From CAYTZH01 sp964442285 (GTDB lineage Bacteria > Myxococcota_A > UBA9160 > JAFDET01): 64,000 nt of DNA. The position numbers and the translations under genes were made by a program. Shown here piece after piece: positions 35,015-43,718 of this stretch; position 1 is the first letter of the stretch, and each line of letters begins with the position of its first letter. The DNA is taken from positions 124,001-188,000 of the forward strand of contig CAYTZH010000001.1 in the NCBI GenBank assembly GCA_964442285.1, read 5' to 3'. The notes beneath the pieces were generated by a model, which saw only the letters and a list, made by a program, of their open reading frames with translations, ran no database searches and had not been told where the DNA came from.

Positions 35015-36793
35015 ATGGGCTACACGATCGACTGGTTCTGGCTCGCGGTGGTGGTGGTGGTGGCCATTCTGGCGATGGGTCTGGTCATCTCCAAGCTGTA
35101 CCGGCGCGCCTCCAAGGAGCTCGCCTTCGTGCGCACCGGCTTCGGGGGCCAGAAGGTGATCATGGACGGCGGCGCCCTGGTCTTTCCGGTGCTGCACGAG
35201 ATCATCCCCGTCAACATGAACACCCTGCGGCTCGAGGTGCGGCGCGCCCAGACCGGGGCGCTGATCACCAAGGACCGCATGCGGGTCGACGTCACCGCCG
35301 AGTTCTACGTCCGCGTGAAGCCCACCAAGGAGGCCATCGCCGACGCCGCCCAGACCCTGGGCCGGCGCACCCTGGAGCGGGAGAAGCTGAAGGACCTGGT
35401 GGAGGGCAAGTTCGTCGACTCCCTGCGCGCGGTGGCCGCCGAGATGAGCATGGAGGAGCTCCACGAGCAGCGGGTGGACTTCGTGCAGAAGGTGCAGACG
35501 GCCGTGAGCGAGGACCTGCTGAAGAACGGTCTCGAGCTCGAGAGCGTCTCGCTCACCTCCATGGACCAGACCGACCGCGAGTTCTTCAACCCCAACAACG
35601 CCTTCGACGCCGAGGGCCTCACCAAGCTCACCGAGGAGATCGAGGCCCGGCGCAAGAAGCGCAACGACATCGAGCAGGACACCCAGGTCGCCGTCGAGCT
35701 GAAGAACCTGGAGGCCGAGCAGCGCACCCTCGAGATCAAGAAGGAGGAGGAGTACGCCCGGCTGCACCAGGAGCGGGAGGTCGAGGTGCGACGGGCGCTC
35801 CAGAAGGCAGAGATCGCCAAGGAGCAGGCCGACCAGCACCGCGAGGCCGAGCAGGCCCGCATCGAGGCCGAGCGCGGCATCGAGGCGTCGCGCATCGACA
35901 AGGAGAAGCAGATCCGCGAGGCCGACATCGCCCGCCAGCGGACCATCGAGACCGCCGACATCCAGCGCCAGGAGACGGTGGCCATCGCCGACCAGGACAA
36001 GCTCATCGCCGTGGCGGTGAAGAGCCGCGAGCAGAGCGAGGCCGAGGCGGAGGCGGACCGGGCCCGGGCCCTGGCGGTGGACGCCGAGGAGGCGGTGGCC
36101 ACCGTGCGCGAGACGGCGGTGGCCGAGCGCCAGAAGGCCATCGAGCTGGTCGAGGCGCGCAAGCAGGCCGAGCGCCAGGCCATCGCGGTCACCGTGGCGG
36201 CCCAGGCGGAGAAGGACGCCGCCGACGACCACGCCGAGGCCGTGAAGACCGAGGCCGAGGGCCAGGCGGCCAAGAGCCGCATCGAGGCCCAGGGCCAGGC
36301 CGAGGCCGAGAAGCTCGCCGCCGAGGCGGCGCGGGTCCGCTACACGGTGGACGCCGAGGGCCAGCGGGCCCTGCACGAGGCCGAGAACCTGCTCAACACC
36401 GATGTCATCGCCATGCGCATCAAGCTGGCGCTGATCGAGCACCTGGACGCCATCATCCGCGAGAGCGTCAAGCCCATGGAGGCCATCGACGACATCCGGA
36501 TCATCCAGGTGGACGGGCTCGGGGCCGGCAACGGCAACGGCCACGCCAGCGGCGTCCAGGCCGGGGCGGGTGACGGCAACCTGGCCGACTCGGCGGTGAA
36601 CGCGGCCCTGCGCTACCGGGCCCAGGCGCCGCTGCTCGACTCCCTGCTGAAGGAGGTGGGGATCACCGGCGGCGACATCAACGGGCTCACGGCCGCGCTG
36701 CGGGGTGCTGACGAGCACCCCGCCGCCGCGCCCGCGTCCCCGGAGCCCGCCCCGCCGACGCAGACGGCGGAGCCGGGTCCGACCGAGCGCTAG
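35015..36793 (+). CDS. yqiK: Flotillin (YqiK-type SPFH protein)
   Basis: Flotillin of 592 residues: N-terminal membrane anchor (about 8-27), SPFH/PHB domain (about 28-200, with VLHEIIPVNMNTLRLEV and SMDQTDREFFNPNNAFDAEG), then a long Glu/Ala/Arg coiled coil (about 205-480) and a Gly/Pro-rich tail. It organises membrane microdomains with YqiJ. It is last in the RHH-pspA-yqiJ-yqiK operon and has a GAGGAGG ribosome site; a terminator hairpin follows. Confidence 0.93.
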   Translation: MGYTIDWFWLAVVVVVAILAMGLVISKLYRRASKELAFVRTGFGGQKVIMDGGALVFPVLHEIIPVNMNTLRLEVRRAQTGALITKDRMRVDVTAEFYVRVKPTKEAIADAAQTLGRRTLEREKLKDLVEGKFVDSLRAVAAEMSMEELHEQRVDFVQKVQTAVSEDLLKNGLELESVSLTSMDQTDREFFNPNNAFDAEGLTKLTEEIEARRKKRNDIEQDTQVAVELKNLEAEQRTLEIKKEEEYARLHQEREVEVRRALQKAEIAKEQADQHREAEQARIEAERGIEASRIDKEKQIREADIARQRTIETADIQRQETVAIADQDKLIAVAVKSREQSEAEAEADRARALAVDAEEAVATVRETAVAERQKAIELVEARKQAERQAIAVTVAAQAEKDAADDHAEAVKTEAEGQAAKSRIEAQGQAEAEKLAAEAARVRYTVDAEGQRALHEAENLLNTDVIAMRIKLALIEHLDAIIRESVKPMEAIDDIRIIQVDGLGAGNGNGHASGVQAGAGDGNLADSAVNAALRYRAQAPLLDSLLKEVGITGGDINGLTAALRGADEHPAAAPASPEPAPPTQTAEPGPTER

Positions 36794-36802
36794 CGGGCAG
36801 GG

Positions 36803-36845
36803 AGCCGGGCTCGGATCCGCAGCATGGATCGGCCCGGCTTGTTGT
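36803..36845 (+). terminator. Intrinsic terminator after the flotillin gene
   Basis: AGCCGGGC (36803-36810) pairs with GCCCGGCT (36832-36839), followed by TGTTGT. The stem is perfect over 8 bp; the T-rich tail is short. Confidence 0.6.
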
Positions 36846-36881
36846 AGGATCGGCGGCCGCGGGGGAGCGGTCGGGGTCCGG

Positions 36882-38633
36882 TTGCGGCGGCTGAATCGAA
36901 CGAGATGGGTCCTGGCAGGGCTGGCGTTCGCCGGTCTGCTGCTGTGTCCCGACGCGCACGCCCAGGTCGACCGGCCGGGAGACCGGCGGGTGGGCGTCGA
37001 GGACCCGCTCCTGGGCATCGATCGGCCCGGGGATGTCCGCCCCGAGCCGCCCTCCCTGGAGGAGGAGCCCGGGGAGCCCGCGTTCATCCTGCCGCCGGTC
37101 CCGCCGCCCCGGGATCGCCTCTCCAGCGGGCCCACCCTGGTGGTGCGCGAGTTCCGCGTCCGCGGCGCCACGGCCTTCTCGGCCGAGGAGCTGGCCGCCG
37201 TCACCGATCCCTACCTGGGGCGTCCCCTCACCTCCGAGGACCTCCACGCCCTGCGCGACGCCCTGACGCTCCTCTACGTCAATGCGGGCTACGTCAACTC
37301 GGGGGCCGTCCTGCCGGACCAGGACGTCTCCGGCGGCGTCGTCGAGTACCGCATCGTCGAGGGCGAGCTGACGGCCATCGAGCTCGACGGCAATCGCCAC
37401 CTGCGCGATCTCTACCTGCGCAGCCGCCTGCGCCTGGGCGCCGACGTGCCCCTCGACGTCCGCCGCCTCGAGCGCCGGCTGCAGCTCCTGCAGCAGGACC
37501 CGCGCATCCGCCGGGTGGAGGCCGAGCTGCGCCCCGGCGACCGGCCGGGCGAGGCCGTCCTGCGCGCGCGCTTCGAGGAGGAGCGCCCCTGGTGGGTGTC
37601 CGTCGACGGCTCCAACCACGAGGCCCCCAGCATCGGCGCCTATCGCGGCCGGATCCGCGCGGGCCACGACAGCCTGCTCGGTCTCGGCGACCGGCTCTTC
37701 CTGTCCGCGGCGTTCACCGAGGGTCTCGAGGACTACGACGCCCGCTACGAGATCCCGGTGACGCCCTGGGACACGACCGTCGGCCTCTTCTACGGCTACA
37801 GCGAGAGCGAGGTCATCGAGCGGCCCTTCGACGAGATCGACATCACGAGCCGCTCCCAGACCGCCGGGCTGCGGGTGGCCCAGCCGGTGTACCGGAGCCT
37901 GCGCAGCCGGGTGGAGGTCTCGGGATCGCTCGAATGGCGCGAGAGTGAGACCTTCCTGCTGGATCGCCGCTTCGCCTTCTCGCCGGGGGCGAGCCTGCCC
38001 GGCAGCGACGTCGAGGGCCGCAGCCGCGTGACCGTGCTGCGCCTCTCGGGTGACTGGCTCTTCCGCGATCGCCAGCAGGTGATCGCCGCGCGCTCGACGC
38101 TGAGCTTCGGTCTCGATCTCTGGGGCGCCATCCAGCAGCCGGACCTGGTCGAGGACGGGCAGTTCGTGACCTGGCTGGCCCAGTTCCAGTGGGTCCGGCG
38201 CTTCGACCGGCTGCTGGGCCTGGAGACCGTCTTCCGCACCGACCTGCAGCTCGCGGGGTCGGCCCTGCTCAGCCTCGAGCGCTTCGCGGTCGGGGGCCAC
38301 GCGACCGTGCGGGGCTATCGGGAGAACGAGTTGGTGCGGGACAACGGGGTCGTCTCGTCCCTGGAGCTGCGCTTCCCGCTCTGGAGCGACGCCGCCGGCC
38401 GGCCGCGGATCCAGATCGCGCCCTTCCTGGACGTGGGCACCTCCTGGAACACGGATCGCGACGAGTCGCGGCCGCGCACCCTCTACAGCGCCGGCGTCGG
38501 CCTGCGCTTCCGCATCACCCGCTACGCCGAGGGGAACATCTACTGGGCGCGGCCGCTGCGGAAGCTCCCGGGGCCGGCCGACCGCGACCTCCAGGACGAG
38601 GGCGTCCACTTCCAGGTGACGCTCACCTACTAG
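36882..38633 (+). CDS. Two-partner-secretion outer-membrane transporter (ShlB/FhaC/TpsB)
   Basis: Omp85-superfamily transporter of 583 residues. A signal peptide (cut after AHA) and Pro-rich linker precede a POTRA2-type domain (about 85-165, VVREFRVRGATAFSAEEL, YVNAGYVNSGAVLPDQ), a second POTRA, and a 16-stranded barrel with the FAVGGHATVRGYRENEL loop, which includes the VRGY motif. TTG 36882 is the only start in frame close to the signal peptide. No TpsA substrate is nearby. Its neighbours (DUF928, CHASE2 cyclase, CHAT) form the cassette typical of cyanobacteria, so it may export a distant adhesin. Confidence 0.9.
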   Translation: MRRLNRTRWVLAGLAFAGLLLCPDAHAQVDRPGDRRVGVEDPLLGIDRPGDVRPEPPSLEEEPGEPAFILPPVPPPRDRLSSGPTLVVREFRVRGATAFSAEELAAVTDPYLGRPLTSEDLHALRDALTLLYVNAGYVNSGAVLPDQDVSGGVVEYRIVEGELTAIELDGNRHLRDLYLRSRLRLGADVPLDVRRLERRLQLLQQDPRIRRVEAELRPGDRPGEAVLRARFEEERPWWVSVDGSNHEAPSIGAYRGRIRAGHDSLLGLGDRLFLSAAFTEGLEDYDARYEIPVTPWDTTVGLFYGYSESEVIERPFDEIDITSRSQTAGLRVAQPVYRSLRSRVEVSGSLEWRESETFLLDRRFAFSPGASLPGSDVEGRSRVTVLRLSGDWLFRDRQQVIAARSTLSFGLDLWGAIQQPDLVEDGQFVTWLAQFQWVRRFDRLLGLETVFRTDLQLAGSALLSLERFAVGGHATVRGYRENELVRDNGVVSSLELRFPLWSDAAGRPRIQIAPFLDVGTSWNTDRDESRPRTLYSAGVGLRFRITRYAEGNIYWARPLRKLPGPADRDLQDEGVHFQVTLTY

Positions 38634-39438
38634 CCTCGCTGTCGAGCGCAGCGACCTCGGCGAGACCCACCTGGGAGAGCAGGGCGGCGCGCTGGGCGCG
38701 GGGCAGCTTGGCTGCAGGATCGGACTCGATGTCCTGGGACACGGCGGCGAGGGCGTCGTACCACAGGCTCTCGTCGGCGTAGACGATCACGGGCTCTTCC
38801 CGCTGCAGGCGCTTCGTCAGGGCGCCCGAGCGTTGCTTGCGCCGGATCCAGGCGCCGGAGATGAAGTCCCGCGAGCGCCGCTCGGGGTCGGGCACGATCG
38901 ACACGAACCACTGGTAGTCGCGGCCGGGCTCGAGCTGCACGCCGTAGTCGGCGAGGCGGAAGGCGTGGATCCCGGCGGCCTGCGGCGCGGGCAGGCGGAC
39001 GTCGAGCAGCGGCTCGACCGAGTCCTGGTCGCGCAGGGTGACGTCGATGCGATCGCCGGTGTCCTGGCCCAGGTACCAGTAGAGGACGGGCTGGCTCTCG
39101 GTCGTCAGCCCCACGTGGTCCGGCGCCAGCACGTGGATGGTCGCCACCCGGCCCCCGCTGCGGGTGCCCCCGGAGACGCCTTGCCTCGGGGACCCGAGAT
39201 CGAGGGGCGCGATGTAGATGGGGAGCGGCTCGAGCCGCGCCGTGCGCACCCGCCCCTCCGAGGACGCCTTCGGGGCCTGGTAGATCGGCGTGGCGTTCGG
39301 CTCCTCTGCCGGGGCCGTCTCGGAGGCTTCGCTCTCCGTCTGGGCGGAGGCCGGCTGCAGGTTCGGGTGGGGCAGGGCCAGCAGGAGTCCCAGCAGGCCT
39401 CCCAGGGGCAGGGCGGCGGCAGCGATGTGGCTTCTCAT
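38623..39438 (-). CDS. DUF928 family periplasmic protein
   Basis: Protein of 271 residues with a signal peptide (PASAQ) and the DUF928 pattern: GGTRSGG near 90, ESQPVLYWYLGQ, DYQWFVSIVPDPERRSRD, WIRRKQ, and the C-terminal SLWYDALAA ... LLSQVGLAEV. Function is unknown; in cyanobacteria DUF928 genes sit beside CHAT and CHASE2-cyclase genes. The start overlaps the cyclase stop (ATGA), so they are translated together. Its 3' end overlaps the TpsB 3' end by 11 bases on the opposite strand. Confidence 0.85.
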   Translation of the reverse strand: MRSHIAAAALPLGGLLGLLLALPHPNLQPASAQTESEASETAPAEEPNATPIYQAPKASSEGRVRTARLEPLPIYIAPLDLGSPRQGVSGGTRSGGRVATIHVLAPDHVGLTTESQPVLYWYLGQDTGDRIDVTLRDQDSVEPLLDVRLPAPQAAGIHAFRLADYGVQLEPGRDYQWFVSIVPDPERRSRDFISGAWIRRKQRSGALTKRLQREEPVIVYADESLWYDALAAVSQDIESDPAAKLPRAQRAALLSQVGLAEVAALDSEASR

Positions 39439-41342
39439 CTGGAGTCCTCTCTCGGTGCGGCCTCGATGCGGAAGACGCGGATGGGCTCGGACTTGCCCCG
39501 CAGGGCCAGCTCGCCGAGCGCCTCGATCCGAAGCTCCCCGTCCCGGCGAATCGCGCCCTGCCGATCGACCTCGAGCCGAGCCACCGTGGATTCTGCGGCC
39601 AGGATCCGCACGAGCGGTCCACCCGCCTCGGCGGCGGCCGCGAACCCCTCCCGGTCGTAGCTCTCGAGCCGGGCGGACGTGTTCACCGTGTCGCCGACCG
39701 AAGTGTACTTGAGCCGGTCCGAAGCGCCGATCATGCCCACGACGGCCGGACCGGTGCACAGGCCCACCCGCATCCGCCCCTCGGGAAGGCTTCGAGCCGC
39801 CCAGTCCCGGTTGAGCCCCGCCATGGCCTCGCACATGGCCAGGGCGCACCTCACGGCGGCGCGGGCGTCGGCGGTGATCTCGTGCTCCTCGGCCCGGGGC
39901 ACCGGGAGGCCGAAATTGGCCATGATCCCGTCGCCCGCATAGTCGTCGACGATGCCGCCGTGGGCGCGGATCACCGTAGCCATGCGGTCCAGGTACTCGT
40001 TCACCCAGCTCATCAGCAGCCCGGGCCCGAGCTTCTCGGCCGCCGCGCTGAAGCCGCCCAGATCGCAGGTGAGCACCGTGATCGTCACCGCCTGGGCACG
40101 GGGACGACCCCCGTCGGCGAAGGCGTCGCGCTGGTGCCAGAGCGCGGAGAGGACCTCGGGCGACTGGAAGCGGCCGAAGAGGGTCATCAGCTGGTCGCGT
40201 TCCGAGCGCTCCCGGAACGCCACCAGAGCCAGGGCGCCCGCCGCGCTGCCCACCCAGCCGAGCGCCCCGGGCACGAGCGGCAGCCAGACGTGCTCCCGGA
40301 ACCCGAGCCCGGCGCCCACCACGATCGCGACCAGACCCAGCGCCGCCACGGCCGACACCCGTCCCACGGAGCGCAGTCCGACGCCGGCGAGGGCGGCGCC
40401 CAGGGCCAGGGCGAACACGAGCGCGGACTCCGCGGTCTCGCTCGGGGCGCGGAGGCCCGGTGCGCCGTCGAGGGCGCGGGCGAGCAGCTCGCTCGTGATC
40501 CAGGCGTGGACCTCCACGCCGTGGGTGGTGCCGAAAGGCGTCCGATGCAGGTCCGGCAGGCTCGGGGCCTCGGTGCCGATCAGCACCACCCGGTCGCGCG
40601 CGGTGCCCTCGGGGAGTTCTCCGGCCAGCAGCGTCGAGAGTCCGTAGCGCTCGAACTCCGGCCGCCGTCCGGGGTGCAGCAGCAGCTGGTGGCCGGCGTC
40701 GTCGGCGTCGGCGTAGCCGCCGAGGTCGCCCACGAAGCGGTCGCCGGGCATGGCCGTCCGGGCCAGGCGGAGGGCCAGGGAGAGGTGGTTCCGACCGTCG
40801 ACGCTCATGGCCAGCAGCGCGCGCCGGACCCGGCCGTCGCGGTCGGTCAGGAGGTCGCTGAAGCCCACCCGGGAGGTGCCGGCGACGAAGGGCGGAGCGG
40901 GGATCGGCGGCTCGGGCTCCGGCGTGCGCTTCTCGATGAGCACGGCGTAGCCGCCTCCGAAGACCATCTCCTCGAGGAGGTCGCTGCCCGGCGGGATCGG
41001 CCGATCGCGGTACAGATCGATGCCGACGGCGCGGGCCCCGTCGGCGAACAGGAGCCCGAGGGCCCGGGCCAGGGTCCCGTCGCTCAAGGGCTGGCCGTGG
41101 CGCTGGATGTCCTCCTCCGCGATCCGCACGATCAGCACCCGGGGGTCCGGGCCCGCCTCGGGGGTGGTCAGGCGGAGAAGGGCGTCGTGGGTCGCCAGCT
41201 CGAAGGGCTCCAGGTGTCCCGCGCTGCGCGCGACCACCACCGCGGTCGCCACGGCCAGACCGAGCACGACGGCGGCTGCCGCCGTCGTCAAGCCGCCGGC
41301 TGCCGCCGTGACGCCGGGGAAGAGACGGACGTGACGCCGCAA
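39435..41342 (-). CDS. CHASE2-domain class III nucleotide cyclase
   Basis: Membrane sensor cyclase of 635 residues: one N-terminal helix, an extracytoplasmic CHASE2 domain (about 40-300, with ARAVGIDLYRD and RDRVVLIGTEAPSLPDLH), three helices (about 300-375) and a cytoplasmic cyclase domain (about 420-590). Metal-binding Asp residues are in LTCDLGGFS and AGDGIMANFG; the transition-state Asn and Arg are in SVGDTVNTSARLES. The Lys that usually selects adenine is replaced (VDDYAGDG), so ATP versus GTP use is uncertain. TTG 41342 is supported by GGGAGG 9 bases upstream. Confidence 0.88.
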   Translation of the reverse strand: MRRHVRLFPGVTAAAGGLTTAAAAVVLGLAVATAVVVARSAGHLEPFELATHDALLRLTTPEAGPDPRVLIVRIAEEDIQRHGQPLSDGTLARALGLLFADGARAVGIDLYRDRPIPPGSDLLEEMVFGGGYAVLIEKRTPEPEPPIPAPPFVAGTSRVGFSDLLTDRDGRVRRALLAMSVDGRNHLSLALRLARTAMPGDRFVGDLGGYADADDAGHQLLLHPGRRPEFERYGLSTLLAGELPEGTARDRVVLIGTEAPSLPDLHRTPFGTTHGVEVHAWITSELLARALDGAPGLRAPSETAESALVFALALGAALAGVGLRSVGRVSAVAALGLVAIVVGAGLGFREHVWLPLVPGALGWVGSAAGALALVAFRERSERDQLMTLFGRFQSPEVLSALWHQRDAFADGGRPRAQAVTITVLTCDLGGFSAAAEKLGPGLLMSWVNEYLDRMATVIRAHGGIVDDYAGDGIMANFGLPVPRAEEHEITADARAAVRCALAMCEAMAGLNRDWAARSLPEGRMRVGLCTGPAVVGMIGASDRLKYTSVGDTVNTSARLESYDREGFAAAAEAGGPLVRILAAESTVARLEVDRQGAIRRDGELRIEALGELALRGKSEPIRVFRIEAAPREDSR

Positions 41343-41370
41343 GCTTGGAGACCTCCCGCAGGGGCACTGC

Positions 41371-41377
41371 GTATAAT
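41371..41377. promoter_or_regulatory. Overlapping divergent -10 elements of CHAT and cyclase genes
   Basis: GTATAAT gives a consensus TATAAT for the plus-strand CHAT gene (41372-41377) and TTATAC/TATACG on the minus strand for the cyclase. The CHAT ATG begins 9 bases after TATAAT, leaving almost no leader. No good -35 was found for either direction. Confidence 0.5.
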
Positions 41378-41386
41378 GCGCCCTCC

Positions 41387-43684
41387 ATGCGGATCCGGCT
41401 GCCCCTCGCGCTCATCGCCTCCTTGGCGCTCCTCGGCACCGATCTGCGGGCCGGGGCGCAGGAGGAGCCCTCGCCCGGGGATGCGGCGATGGCGCTGGGC
41501 CAGGAGGCGGCCCGGAGCGGCCAGTTCTCGGACGCCGCCGAGGCCTGGCACGCGGCGGCCGAAGCCTACGCCCGGGAGGGCCGCACGCTCCGACGCGTCG
41601 ATGCGTGGATGCGCCTGGCGGAGGCCCAGCAGGCGCTGGGTCACTACGCGGACGCCGTCTCGACGCTCGCCCAGGCCCAGTCCCTGGCCGCGTCGAGCGG
41701 GGACGCGGCCCGCCAGGCGGCCGCTCTCGGCGCCCTCGGAAACGCCCTGGTGGCCTCCCGGGACCCGGAGTCCGCCCGTCGCTACCTGGAGCAGGGACTC
41801 TCCCTGGCCCGCGAGGCCGAGGCCGACGCCCTGGCGGCCGCGATCCAGAACAATCTCGGCAACCTCCACGCGGCCCAGGGGCGCCGCCGGGAGGCGCGGA
41901 CGGCCTACGCCGAGGCCGGGCAGCGCGCGCGGGCCGCGGGCCGGACGTCGCTCGCCGCCCGGGCCGAGGCCAACGCCGCCCGGGTGCTGCTCGACGCCGG
42001 CGGCGCGGCGTCCGAGGCGCGCTCGCACCTGGCCGCGGCCCGTCGCGCGGCCGGAACGCTGCCGTCGGGACACGGTCGCGTGTCGATCCGGGTGAACCTC
42101 GGGAGCTCCTACGTCCGCCTCGTGGAGGCCGGCGGCCGTTCCGCCGATGTCCGCGCCGCCCACGAGCTCCTGGAAGCCGCGCGGAAGGAGGCCGAGCAGC
42201 TCGGCGACGTGCGCACCCTGTCCTACGCCCTCGGTCACATGGGGCGCCTCTACGCCTTGCGGGGACGACGCGACGACGCGCTCGCGCTGACCCGCCGCGC
42301 CACGTTCCGGGCCCAGGAGGCGGGCGCCCCCGAGTCGCTGTACCGGTGGCAGTGGCAGACGGGGCGCCTGCTCGCGGAGCGGGGCGAGCTCGAGGGCGCC
42401 CTCGAAGCCTATGCCCAGGCGGTGACGGTGCTCGGCGAGATCCGCCACGAGATGGCGTCGGGCTACGCCAGCGGCGGCACGTCGTTCCGCGAGCGCGTGG
42501 GGCCCGTGTTCTTCGAGATGGTGGATCTGCTGCTGCGCACCGCGCCGGACCCGTCCCAGGCGGCCGCCTACCAGGCCCGCCTGCTGCGGGCCCGGGACAC
42601 GATCGAGGACCTGAAGGCGGCGGAGCTGCGCGACTACTTCCAGGACGAGTGCGTCGACGCAGCCCGGGCCAAGGTCCAGAGCCTGGACGCCGCCGCCGGC
42701 TCCGCCCTGGTCGTCTACCCGATCCCCCTCGCCGACCGGCTCGAGCTGCTCCTCTCCCGCGCCGACGGCCTGTCCCGGGTGACGGTGCCGGTGGACGCGG
42801 CCACGCTGACCGCCGAGGTCCGCCGCCTGCGGCGGCTCCTCGAGAAACGCACGACCCGCGAGTACCTGCCCCACGCCCAGCGTCTGTACGACTGGCTGGT
42901 GCGGCCGCTCGAGACCCAGCTGGCGCGGGACGACGTCACCGCGCTCGTCTTCGTTCCCGACGGTCCCCTGCGCACGATTCCCATGGCGGCCCTCCACGAC
43001 GGTCGCCGCTTTCTCGTGGAGCGCGTGCCCCTGGCCATCACGCCGGGGCTGGCGCTCACCGATCCCCGGCCCCTGGACCGGGAGGCGCTCCGGCTCTTCC
43101 TCTCGGGGCTGAGCGAGCCCGTCCAGGGCTTCCCGCCCCTCGAGCACGTGCCCGCAGAGCTCGACGCCATCCGTGCCCTGTACGGCGGCGAGCTGCTCCT
43201 GGACGCGGACTTCTCCATCGACCGGGTCGAGGACACGCTGACCGAGCGCGACTTCAACGTCGTGCACATCGCATCCCACGGCGTCTTCGCGGGCGACGCC
43301 GAGGACTCGTTCCTGCTGACCTACGACGGGCGTCTGACCATGGACCGTCTCAGTGACTACGTGGGGCGCTTCCGCTTCCGGGAGACGCCCTTGGAGCTGC
43401 TCACCCTCAGCGCCTGCGAGACGGCGGAGGGCGACGACCGCGCCGCCCTCGGTCTGGCCGGGGTGGCCGTGAAGGCCGGCGCCCGCAGCGCCCTGGGCAC
43501 ACTCTGGAGCGTCAACGACGCCGCGGCGGCGGCGCTGATCTCGGCCTTCTACGGGGAGCTCCGGGATCCGACCGTGAGCCGGGCCGAGGCGCTGCGCCGG
43601 GCGCAGCGTCGGCTGCACGCCGAGCCCGATACGCGGCATCCCTTCTACTGGTCGCCGTTCCTGCTGATCAGCAACTGGCTCTAG
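41387..43684 (+). CDS. Secreted TPR-CHAT caspase-like protein
   Basis: Protein of 765 residues with a signal peptide (LLGTDLRAGAQ), tetratricopeptide repeats over about 30-380, and a C-terminal CHAT domain (about 480-765). The caspase-like dyad is intact: His631 in HIASHGVF and Cys677 in LTLSACETAEG; the end HPFYWSPFLLISNWL is the standard CHAT terminus. CHAT proteases are caspase relatives (separase group). The signal peptide puts it in the periplasm. It is divergent from the CHASE2 cyclase and probably co-regulated with it. Confidence 0.92.
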   Translation: MRIRLPLALIASLALLGTDLRAGAQEEPSPGDAAMALGQEAARSGQFSDAAEAWHAAAEAYAREGRTLRRVDAWMRLAEAQQALGHYADAVSTLAQAQSLAASSGDAARQAAALGALGNALVASRDPESARRYLEQGLSLAREAEADALAAAIQNNLGNLHAAQGRRREARTAYAEAGQRARAAGRTSLAARAEANAARVLLDAGGAASEARSHLAAARRAAGTLPSGHGRVSIRVNLGSSYVRLVEAGGRSADVRAAHELLEAARKEAEQLGDVRTLSYALGHMGRLYALRGRRDDALALTRRATFRAQEAGAPESLYRWQWQTGRLLAERGELEGALEAYAQAVTVLGEIRHEMASGYASGGTSFRERVGPVFFEMVDLLLRTAPDPSQAAAYQARLLRARDTIEDLKAAELRDYFQDECVDAARAKVQSLDAAAGSALVVYPIPLADRLELLLSRADGLSRVTVPVDAATLTAEVRRLRRLLEKRTTREYLPHAQRLYDWLVRPLETQLARDDVTALVFVPDGPLRTIPMAALHDGRRFLVERVPLAITPGLALTDPRPLDREALRLFLSGLSEPVQGFPPLEHVPAELDAIRALYGGELLLDADFSIDRVEDTLTERDFNVVHIASHGVFAGDAEDSFLLTYDGRLTMDRLSDYVGRFRFRETPLELLTLSACETAEGDDRAALGLAGVAVKAGARSALGTLWSVNDAAAAALISAFYGELRDPTVSRAEALRRAQRRLHAEPDTRHPFYWSPFLLISNWL

Positions 43685-43697
43685 GAGCGGTGGGCCA

Positions 43698-43717
43698 CGC
43701 GCCCCGGAGGCGGCGCG
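43698..43717. terminator. Hairpin between convergent CHAT and glycosyltransferase genes
   Basis: CGCGCC (43698-43703) and GGCGCG (43712-43717) with an 8-base loop, in the 34-base gap between two convergent stop codons. No T-tract. Confidence 0.45.
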
Positions 43718-43718
43718 G

